Below are positions 1-5,808 of a stretch of DNA of 7,112 bases, piece after piece. The DNA is from SAR202 cluster bacterium. Its GTDB lineage: Bacteria > Chloroflexota > Dehalococcoidia > Lucifugimonadales > JASMAO01. The number at the start of each line of letters is the position of its first letter. Within the stretch, counting starts at the first letter, position 1. Below the pieces are notes generated by a model that saw only the letters and a list, made by a program, of their open reading frames with translations, was not told the DNA's origin and made no database searches. Location: positions 1-7,112 of the forward strand of contig JASMAO010000058.1 in assembly GCA_030754315.1 (NCBI GenBank), in the 5' to 3' direction. The position numbers and the translations under genes were made by a program.

Positions 1-1
1 A

Positions 2-496
2 CTGCATCCGTGGCTGTCCTATCAGAACCTGGTTGATGGCCCGTCCATATCTCAAAGCAATCCCGGAGTAGTGTGGGACGATTTTGCTCTGGGGCGGGCG
101 GCTGGTGAGAGTTTGATTCCAAAAAATACCACTGCGCTGACGGCAACGGAGAAAGTGATTCCAGCAATAACAGGAAAGCTATTATCGTTTTCCTACCGTA
201 TACCCACTCGGGTAGTCGCTTCTTCAGACTTGACCCTTAATCTAGGGTCCTCTATTACCCAAGAACAAGTAGAGCAGTTTTTGCAGAGTCAGTGCGCGAA
301 AAGCGATTATGTTCGCGCGAACTATGAATCTTTAGTATCCGTGGACTATGAGCAAGAAGAGGCAAGTGCTGTGTTAGATCTCCAATGGACAAAAGCCATC
401 GGCAACACCATTAAAATCATCGCATGGTATGACAACGAGTGGGCCTATAGCGCCCGCGCTTTGGAGTTAGCGAGAAAGTGCCTAGTTGATTTATAG
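2..496 (+). CDS. GAPDH-like dehydrogenase, C-terminal part (5' end outside window)
   Basis: The last 164 codons of a glyceraldehyde-3-phosphate dehydrogenase-family protein are visible. The frame is open to the window edge, so the internal GTG at 71 is not the start. Seen in the sequence (numbered from the first visible codon): the His of the active-site region in LHPWLSYQ (H2), a DGPS motif (12-15), GRAAGESLIP (31-40), TGKLLSFSYRIPT (57-69, containing the Arg that binds substrate phosphate in GAPDH) and AWYDNEWAYS (141-150, with the conserved NAD-contacting Asn). The N-terminal NAD domain and catalytic Cys lie upstream. Oddities: the Thr of the usual HSYT phosphate site is Leu, the Thr-Gly pair after the IIP motif reads Thr-Thr, and the loop after DGPS is about nine residues longer than in E. 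coli GapA as I recall it. This suggests an aldehyde substrate other than glyceraldehyde 3-phosphate. Its place at the head of a polysaccharide gene set supports a biosynthetic rather than glycolytic role (inference). Family assignment is firm; substrate is unknown. Confidence 0.9.
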   Translation: MHPWLSYQNLVDGPSISQSNPGVVWDDFALGRAAGESLIPKNTTALTATEKVIPAITGKLLSFSYRIPTRVVASSDLTLNLGSSITQEQVEQFLQSQCAKSDYVRANYESLVSVDYEQEEASAVLDLQWTKAIGNTIKIIAWYDNEWAYSARALELARKCLVDL

Positions 497-534
497 ATTT
501 GGATTAGATAATGACTACGCAACAGTAAAGAGGG

Positions 535-564
535 TTGATAGGTAAGCTCTTTCACAACTTTAAC
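535..564 (+). promoter_or_regulatory. Weak candidate sigma-70 promoter before the cytidylyltransferase
   Basis: In the 84-base gap after the GAPDH-like gene, TTGATA (535-540, one mismatch to the -35 consensus) is followed after 18 bases by TTTAAC (559-564, four of six matches to the -10 consensus). This could start a transcript for the next genes. The match is poor and such pairs arise by chance; read-through from upstream is equally likely. Confidence 0.18.
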
Positions 565-580
565 TGACACTAAGTAGACT

Positions 581-1333
581 ATGAAAAAAAATTGCGCCCT
601 TTTGATTGGAAAACACAACAGCGGATCTGTGCCTGGAAAAAATTATATGGAGATTTTGGGGCGCCCGGCAGTGGAATACCCGCTACTTGCTGCGAGCCAC
701 TGCGACTGTATTGACAAAATCTATGTATCTACCGACTCACCGGTAATCATGGAAATCGCATCGCGTTACGATGCGGAGATTATCGACAGGCCGGCAGAAT
801 TGGCGCGGGCAGATTCGCCGACGGAGTTTGTTTTTCAACATGCCTATGAAATTATCTCCAAGCGGGAGCCAGAACTTGGGATGATGGCGCTTCTTTTTGC
901 CAACAGCCTGGATGTGCTTCCAGAGTATCTTGAAAAGGGTTTTCGGATGTTAACGGAGAACGATGACTACGATTCGGTAGTATCCATTTGTCAGTACAAC
1001 ATGTTTACGCCGCTTCGGGCGCGTCGCTTGAACATTGATTCCACTACAGAGCCGATACTGGAGTTGGAAAAACTGGGAATTGAGAATGCGTTTGACCGGG
1101 ATGCAATGGGCGATGTCTATTTCGTTGATTTTGGAGTGCAAGTGGTGCGACCGGAGCGATGCCTTAAGGATCCGCTCGGCGGGGCTCTCCCATTTCGCTG
1201 GTTGGGTCACAAGCAGGGAGCTATTGTTAAGGACTTTGGTTTTGACATAGACGCAGAGTGGCAGATCCCAACGATGCAGTTCTGGCTGGAAAAACACGGA
1301 TTCACGAGTCGGGTTACACCTTATGATGTGTGA
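581..1333 (+). CDS. NeuA/KdsB-superfamily cytidylyltransferase (CMP-sugar synthetase-like)
   Basis: This 250-residue cytosolic enzyme is predicted to join CMP from CTP to an acidic sugar (acylneuraminate cytidylyltransferase family). Seen: the N-terminal nucleotide-binding loop is GKHNSGSVPGKN (10-21), then VSTDS (49-53), IIDRP..LA...S (67-79), GDVYF (177-181) and a C-terminal FDID (221-224) in the place of the metal-binding Asp pair. The length is normal for a single-domain CMP-sugar synthetase. The ATG at 581 is fixed by an in-frame TAG at 575-577; no good Shine-Dalgarno sequence precedes it. The loop differs from the usual ARGGSK form, and LLFANSLDVLP (104-114) stands where LLQPTSPLR is normal, so the accepted sugar is probably not an ordinary sialic acid. 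It is followed after 3 bases by the hydroxyacid dehydrogenase gene. A run of eight A (584-591) follows the start codon. Fold and class are well supported; the substrate is unknown. Confidence 0.85.
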   Translation: MKKNCALLIGKHNSGSVPGKNYMEILGRPAVEYPLLAASHCDCIDKIYVSTDSPVIMEIASRYDAEIIDRPAELARADSPTEFVFQHAYEIISKREPELGMMALLFANSLDVLPEYLEKGFRMLTENDDYDSVVSICQYNMFTPLRARRLNIDSTTEPILELEKLGIENAFDRDAMGDVYFVDFGVQVVRPERCLKDPLGGALPFRWLGHKQGAIVKDFGFDIDAEWQIPTMQFWLEKHGFTSRVTPYDV

Positions 1334-1336
1334 ATT

Positions 1337-2284
1337 ATGTACCTGATTACTGACTACATTGACGACCCCGATATAGAGCGATCGATATTGGGTGAGCCGG
1401 TTTCGCAAGACCAGAAATATCAGGCAAACGTATTATTAGTGTGGCATGAGCGTATCGACGAAAGTTACGTTGCCAAGTTTGATAAGCTTCAGGGCGTTGT
1501 TCGTTATGGAGTGGGTTATGACAATATTGACCTGGAAGTCCTGTCAAAACGAGCAATCGTCTTTTGCAATACACCGGACTATGGAGTCGACGAGGTAAGT
1601 GATACTGCTGTTGGAATGATTTTGAATATATCGCGAGGTATCAGCGTATATGACAGGCAATCGAGATCGCTTACGGGACAGCGCTGGCAGGAGCAGCGGA
1701 TTTCGAGCTTAAATCGAAACTCGGACCAGATAATCGGAATCATCGGTGCTGGTCGTATTGGTGGCAGTGTCTGCCAGAAGTTGAAGTCGATAGGGTTTGA
1801 GGTTGTGTTTTATGATCCATATGTCTGTTCGGGCCACGAAAAAATGCTCGATGTCGGTAGGGTTAGATCGCTTCCCGAGCTCCTTGCGATCAGCGATCAA
1901 GTATCTATCCATACCCCGTTGACTTGCGAAACTCGGGGAATGGTCGATGACGACTTTGTAAGTTTGATGAAGGAGGGGTCGGGCCTGGTAAATACAGCGC
2001 GCGGAGAAATCGTTGCAAGCCTTGATGCGATTGAAAGGGGTCTCAAATCAGGAAAACTTGGTAATGTGGCATTAGATGTATTGCCAGAAGAGCCTCCAAA
2101 TTTTGGGCATTCACTGATTCGTTCTTGGCAGGGCGATGAATCCTGGTTAAGCGGGCGATTTATCATTAACCCGCACTCGGCATTTTTTAGCCAGAGAGCT
2201 TTCCGTGAGATGCGTGAAAATGCAGCATTGAATGCTAAACGCATCCTAGACGGTGAAGAACCTCTCAATATTATTAAGCGCTGA
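1337..2284 (+). CDS. D-2-hydroxyacid dehydrogenase (phosphoglycerate dehydrogenase/CtBP type)
   Basis: This 315-residue cytosolic enzyme is predicted to interconvert a D-2-hydroxy acid and a 2-oxo acid with NAD(H). Seen: RYGVGYDNIDL (56-66) and NTPDYGVDEVSD (78-89) of the substrate domain; the Rossmann motif GAGRIGG (137-143) with an Asp at 160 after the second strand, which favours NAD over NADP; and the catalytic triad Arg222 (NTARGEIV), Glu252 (DVLPEEPP) and His280 (NPHSAFFS). It has no ACT or other regulatory tail, unlike long serine-pathway SerA proteins. The ATG at 1337 lies two codons after the TGA of the preceding gene in the same frame, so no earlier start is possible. Three bases separate it from the cytidylyltransferase and two from the next gene, which indicates one transcript with coupled translation. 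The context points to a sugar-acid substrate rather than 3-phosphoglycerate (inference). Confidence 0.9.
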   Translation: MYLITDYIDDPDIERSILGEPVSQDQKYQANVLLVWHERIDESYVAKFDKLQGVVRYGVGYDNIDLEVLSKRAIVFCNTPDYGVDEVSDTAVGMILNISRGISVYDRQSRSLTGQRWQEQRISSLNRNSDQIIGIIGAGRIGGSVCQKLKSIGFEVVFYDPYVCSGHEKMLDVGRVRSLPELLAISDQVSIHTPLTCETRGMVDDDFVSLMKEGSGLVNTARGEIVASLDAIERGLKSGKLGNVALDVLPEEPPNFGHSLIRSWQGDESWLSGRFIINPHSAFFSQRAFREMRENAALNAKRILDGEEPLNIIKR

Positions 2285-2286
2285 AA

Positions 2287-4005
2287 ATGGCTTTGGACGC
2301 CCGGTTTGGTGCGTTGCTGGACCCCGAGTATTCCGACCTATATGCCGAAATAACGTCGGGGCTAACGGGAGAGTATCTCGAATTGCGGGCGCGATTAGCC
2401 AACTCTATGGGTTCGAATGTTGACTGGCTCGTCTCGTCGCCAGCAATAAGAGACAACTTTAACAGCCCGCTTTTCCACATCTGCGTTATCGTTAAACTCC
2501 TGGTAGCATGGCACCAATCGCACCAGAATTTGCCGAAAGTGATCGTCGATTCGAACGAATTCGGGTCCGCGCTAAAGCAGTTGTATAGACATCTCTCCTG
2601 TACTCCTGATATTGAAGTTCAGACTGAATCGCCCTACAAGGGCCTCAAAAAAATAAGGCGAAAACTGTTACCTGCAAGCGTGATGGTAAGACAGTTTCGA
2701 GCCTGGTGGTTGGTGAATCGACACGCCGAGAGTCACAGACTGCCTCGCCCTTCATCTGGGGAATCTGTTCGGCTGATTGATACTTTTATCGTTTCGACAG
2801 ATCTGGAAGAGGATCGATATTATGCGGGGCTGTTTGATTTATTGAGCCTAGATCAATTGCGGGAAACATATATCGTTCCGACATTCCACAATCTTTCAGC
2901 CAGTCAAATATCAGAGGTAACAAAAGGGATTAGGAATGGCCCTAAGAAGATACTATTTAAAGAAACATATCTGAAATTGTCGGATATATTATGGGCTTGT
3001 GCGCATTTTCTTCGGGTGTGTAGTTTGCAGGTGCCTCGTTTGGATTGGTGTGGTGTCGACATTAGCCCTATTTGGCTCATGGAACTGAAAAGGCGCGACC
3101 ATTTGCAGAGCGCAATCATTGGCCTGCTTAACTTTCGGCTTTTTCGATCTTTGAAACGTGCTGATGTGGTCGTTGCTCAGGCGATAGACTGGTTCGAAAA
3201 CCAAGCTCTTGATGTAGGGTGGAATCTGGGCGTTCATACATATTTCCCTGAAGCAAAAACTATCGGGTACCAAGGTTTTTTTTCAGCCAATCATGGCGCT
3301 AGTCCAACAAGTTATGAGTATCACCTGGGCGTTGTGCCACGGAGACTTTGTGTGATGGGCCCAGGTTTACAACAACAGCGTACTCAGTGGTGCCCAGAAT
3401 TAGAGGTTGAGGTCGCGCCAGCGTTTCGGTTTGGTTGGTTATGGGAAAAAGAAGAACAAAAGCCTGGAGAACTAAGGATAGACTCAGAAGATTCACCCAT
3501 TCTTATGACAGTGTTGCCCGCTGATCAATTGACCGCAAATTATCTTTTAATGTTAGTCACGGAAATATGTGAGCAATACAGCAAATGGCAATTCTGGGTA
3601 AAGCCGCATCCGGCTCTGCCGTCCTCACAGCTTGATAAATGGTTGACAAGATCTGCTAGAGTTGCGCCTGTTTCTGGAACTCTTTCGGAGTTATTCCGAT
3701 TCCAACCAATTGTCCTCAGTGGCGGTATGACGACCGCGGGGCTTGAAGCGCTTGCATTCGGGCTCCCTTCTATATTTTGCAGTCCTCCTGGTTATCAGAA
3801 CCAATTACCGGTTCCAGACGTTCTCAGGACAGCATCGCTTCTTACGTGTGCTTCAGTCGAAACGCTGAAGTTGAGAATTGAAGAGATTGAAGTCAGACTA
3901 GCGGCCGATAAACGGTATTTTCAAAAGTCCGCAGCAACTGTTCGGGAAGAGTTATTTGCACCCGTAACCTCCAGTAGCATGGCGTCTTTAGGCTTCGCAA
4001 ACTAG
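2287..4005 (+). CDS. Surface carbohydrate biosynthesis protein, GT-B-like (TIGR04326/LIC13510-like)
   Basis: This is a 572-residue soluble protein with no signal peptide or clear membrane segment. The N-terminal half (to about 290) has no motif I can name. The C-terminal half looks like a GT-B transferase: WFENQALDVGWNLG (302-315) and TIGYQGFF (325-332), then PRRLCVMGPG (351-360), WVKPHP (437-442) and SGGMTTAGLEALAFGLPSI (478-496), where a conserved Thr-Thr...Glu-Ala...Gly-Leu-Pro segment matches the nucleotide-binding end of capsule and polysialic-type transferases. From memory the WxENQ and GYQGF motifs fit the TIGR04326 family of surface carbohydrate proteins; a profile search was not possible. 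The ATG at 2287 is preceded by an in-frame TAA at 2275-2277 and lies 2 bases after the dehydrogenase stop, so translation is probably coupled. A run of eight T occurs at 3276-3283. It likely transfers the sugar made by its neighbours (inference). Donor and acceptor are unknown. Confidence 0.65.
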   Translation: MALDARFGALLDPEYSDLYAEITSGLTGEYLELRARLANSMGSNVDWLVSSPAIRDNFNSPLFHICVIVKLLVAWHQSHQNLPKVIVDSNEFGSALKQLYRHLSCTPDIEVQTESPYKGLKKIRRKLLPASVMVRQFRAWWLVNRHAESHRLPRPSSGESVRLIDTFIVSTDLEEDRYYAGLFDLLSLDQLRETYIVPTFHNLSASQISEVTKGIRNGPKKILFKETYLKLSDILWACAHFLRVCSLQVPRLDWCGVDISPIWLMELKRRDHLQSAIIGLLNFRLFRSLKRADVVVAQAIDWFENQALDVGWNLGVHTYFPEAKTIGYQGFFSANHGASPTSYEYHLGVVPRRLCVMGPGLQQQRTQWCPELEVEVAPAFRFGWLWEKEEQKPGELRIDSEDSPILMTVLPADQLTANYLLMLVTEICEQYSKWQFWVKPHPALPSSQLDKWLTRSARVAPVSGTLSELFRFQPIVLSGGMTTAGLEALAFGLPSIFCSPPGYQNQLPVPDVLRTASLLTCASVETLKLRIEEIEVRLAADKRYFQKSAATVREELFAPVTSSSMASLGFAN

Positions 4006-4023
4006 GTTGATTGGGAGAAGAAT

Positions 4024-4037
4024 GTTTCCCCTGAAAC
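4024..4037 (+). other. Short inverted repeat in the gap before the aldolase gene
   Basis: GTTTC (4024-4028) and GAAAC (4033-4037) form a perfect 5-base stem around the loop CCCT. No T-tract follows, so it is not a convincing terminator. It lies just upstream of the extended -10 element at 4041-4049 and may be a chance dyad. Confidence 0.2.
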
Positions 4038-4040
4038 GCC

Positions 4041-4062
4041 TGGTATAAAAAGAATCAAGAGA
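4041..4062 (+). promoter_or_regulatory. Extended -10 promoter candidate and ribosome binding site for the aldolase gene
   Basis: TGGTATAAA (4041-4049) matches the extended -10 form TGnTATAAT at all but the last base. No good -35 lies 16 to 18 bases upstream, but extended -10 promoters can work without one. A purine-rich stretch, AAGAGA (4057-4062), ends five bases before the ATG at 4068 and is the probable, imperfect Shine-Dalgarno site. A transcript starting about seven bases after the -10 would have a very short leader that barely holds this site, which counts against the promoter. Confidence 0.3.
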
Positions 4063-4067
4063 AAATT

Positions 4068-5723
4068 ATGAATAAATCGAAAACCCAGCCACCTCGTGTA
4101 CTGGACGCAACATTTCGCGATGGTGGCTTTTATACCGACTGGTACTTTCCCCGTGTTGTTGTAGAACAAACCGTACAAGCGTTATTTAGAGCGGGCGTGG
4201 ACTGGATTGAACTAGGTTACCGAACGCCCGCCACGGACAAGGCTCATGGCCTGTACAAATACTGTACCGAGCATTATCTGGACTTTTTGCCAGAGCCCAA
4301 CGCAACGCGTTACGCATTTATGGTGGATTTAAAAGATTATGTTAGCAATGGTGCTGTAGATCACTCGTTGCTGCGTAGTTTGATATCTCCATCAGAGGAG
4401 TCTATTTTTTCGATGGGTCGTGTTGCATGCCATGCTCGAGATATTTCTTTAATAGAGGACATTATTGATTTTTTGAGAGGGAAAAATTACCTGACATGCG
4501 TAAACCTTATGGGAAGTTCTTTGCTTTCCGAGGGGGAATTCTTGGAATGTATGGAATACGTAAGACGGGCCGACCCAGATGTTTTCTATTTTGCCGACTC
4601 TTTTGGGTCGATGACACCAGAGCATGTTGGCACCAAGGTAGAGCAGATCAGGAGCGCCTATGATGGCGCGCTTGGAATTCATACACACGACAATCAGGGC
4701 CTAGCGTTCGCCAATGCACTCCAGGCGATTAAAGAAGGGGTGGAATATGTGGACGCGACCTTGACCGGAATGGGGCGAGGTCCGGGGAATCTCCAACTTG
4801 AACAGCTTATGCTCTGGCTAGCAGATGTGTTCCCTGAGAGGGATTTTGAGCCCAATGAATTGCTACGGTGTATAGAGAGTTTTTTCTTAAAGAAAAAAAG
4901 GGAATACGGCTGGGGATTTAATTATGTCTACATGTTGAGTGGCCTAAAAAATATACATCCGAGTTATACGCAAAAATTGTCCGAAGGAAATAAATTCAGT
5001 TTCAAGGATATCTCGCGAATGTTAGAGCAGATTCCAGCGACCGCGAGACAGTCGTATGAGGACGACAAACTGACCCATGTAATTAATGCCAATAGCCAGG
5101 TGTATTCAAGTTCTACCGAATTACCAGTGTTCAACGACGTCTCGTCAGGCGATGGCAAGTGCTTGATTGTCGCACGAGGTGGTGGGAGCCCCCACGAAGT
5201 CCTTGAAGCGAATCGGTTGGGTGTCTCAGATTTGGCCTGTGCGGTTCAGGATTATCTGCGGCGCTCGAGAATTCAGGTCTTCGAGTGCAACCAGACCTTT
5301 ATATTGGAGGACCACCCAGGAAAGATAATGTGCGTCTTGAATCGGATGCGACTCCAGGAGATTTATTCGCGCCCATTATCAAGCGATTTTTCGATTGTTA
5401 CGGCGCAAACGCATTTCTCTTTATTGGCCGGTAAGCCCGAGGTTTCTCAATACCCATGTACTTTGGGCCCAATTAAAATCGCCCATGGAGCCGTACAAAT
5501 TCCCGAATATGAAGCGGGCCAGTACGCTATTGCCCTAGCAGTAGCCTTAGGATTTAGAGAAATTCTGCTCGCAGGGTTCGATGGTTACGCTGAAGATGGC
5601 CATAACAATAGGATGACCCAGTTCTTTGATCAAATGGCCAATAAAGTTTCTGGCCTATCGTTAACGTTTGTAACTCCCACACACTATCAAGGGGTTAAAA
5701 AGAGATCCGTATATACATACTAA
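4068..5723 (+). CDS. HMGL-like (DRE-TIM) aldolase fused to a Rossmann/GT-like C-terminal domain
   Basis: This is a 551-residue, two-domain cytosolic protein. The N-terminal domain (about 10-300) is an HMGL-like TIM barrel of the 4-hydroxy-2-oxoacid aldolase group. Seen: LDATFRDGG (12-20) with Arg17 and metal ligand Asp18, FADSFGSM (175-182), GIHTHDNQG (203-211) with metal ligands His205 and His207, and GMGRGPGN (234-241) with Asn241. Such enzymes use a divalent metal to form or cleave C-C bonds through a pyruvate-type enolate. Phe21 stands where BphI/DmpG-type aldolases have the catalytic-base His. The C-terminal domain (about 363-551) begins KCLIVARGGGS (364-374), has NRMRL (425-429) and ends with an ILLAGFDGY strand (499-507). 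It resembles DUF115/MptE-like or family-42 sialyltransferase folds, but I cannot assign it firmly. The ATG at 4068 follows an in-frame TGA at 4032-4034 with no other start codon between. It may make the 2-keto acid activated by the cytidylyltransferase (inference). Confidence 0.85.
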   Translation: MNKSKTQPPRVLDATFRDGGFYTDWYFPRVVVEQTVQALFRAGVDWIELGYRTPATDKAHGLYKYCTEHYLDFLPEPNATRYAFMVDLKDYVSNGAVDHSLLRSLISPSEESIFSMGRVACHARDISLIEDIIDFLRGKNYLTCVNLMGSSLLSEGEFLECMEYVRRADPDVFYFADSFGSMTPEHVGTKVEQIRSAYDGALGIHTHDNQGLAFANALQAIKEGVEYVDATLTGMGRGPGNLQLEQLMLWLADVFPERDFEPNELLRCIESFFLKKKREYGWGFNYVYMLSGLKNIHPSYTQKLSEGNKFSFKDISRMLEQIPATARQSYEDDKLTHVINANSQVYSSSTELPVFNDVSSGDGKCLIVARGGGSPHEVLEANRLGVSDLACAVQDYLRRSRIQVFECNQTFILEDHPGKIMCVLNRMRLQEIYSRPLSSDFSIVTAQTHFSLLAGKPEVSQYPCTLGPIKIAHGAVQIPEYEAGQYAIALAVALGFREILLAGFDGYAEDGHNNRMTQFFDQMANKVSGLSLTFVTPTHYQGVKKRSVYTY

Positions 5724-5736
5724 CGTGCAGCATAGA

Positions 5737-5779
5737 TGATCTTGCGAGAATATCTGGAGATATACAGCTTAATAGATCA
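5737..5779. other. Nested inverted repeats between convergent genes
   Basis: The 85-base gap between the two convergent stop codons (5724-5808) holds an outer dyad, TGATCT (5737-5742) with AGATCA (5774-5779), enclosing an inner dyad, ATATCT (5750-5755) with AGATAT (5758-5763). The stems are short and A+T-rich, and the inner loop is only two bases before fraying. There is no T-tract on either strand, so this is not a standard intrinsic terminator. It may be a weak bidirectional structure or chance. Confidence 0.2.
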
Positions 5780-5808
5780 CCTAGCGTGTGGCCTTGCGTC
5801 AGGTCGTG

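Noticed and set aside
71..73. GTG at 71 as the start of a 141-residue protein.
   Set aside because: The frame stays open upstream and encodes the conserved His and DGPS motifs of the GAPDH family, so the true start is outside the window.
950..1408. A 152-codon minus-strand open frame.
   Set aside because: It overlaps the cytidylyltransferase and the start of the dehydrogenase, both of which carry clear family motifs. Its own translation resembles no known protein.
1897..2268. A 123-codon minus-strand open frame.
   Set aside because: It is antisense to the catalytic half of the dehydrogenase (Arg222, Glu252, His280) and has no recognisable motif.
1337..2284. Assignment of the dehydrogenase as SerA of serine synthesis.
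   Set aside because: There is no C-terminal regulatory domain, the motifs are closer to CtBP-type proteins, and the genomic context is polysaccharide synthesis.
4024..4037. A hairpin after the GT-B-like gene as an intrinsic terminator.
   Set aside because: The stem has only five pairs and no T-tract follows. It is listed only as a short inverted repeat.
581..5723. A phosphonate pathway, since a cytidylyltransferase and an HMGL-family enzyme also occur in phosphonate clusters.
   Set aside because: No PEP mutase or phosphonopyruvate decarboxylase gene is visible. It could be revisited if one lies just outside the window.
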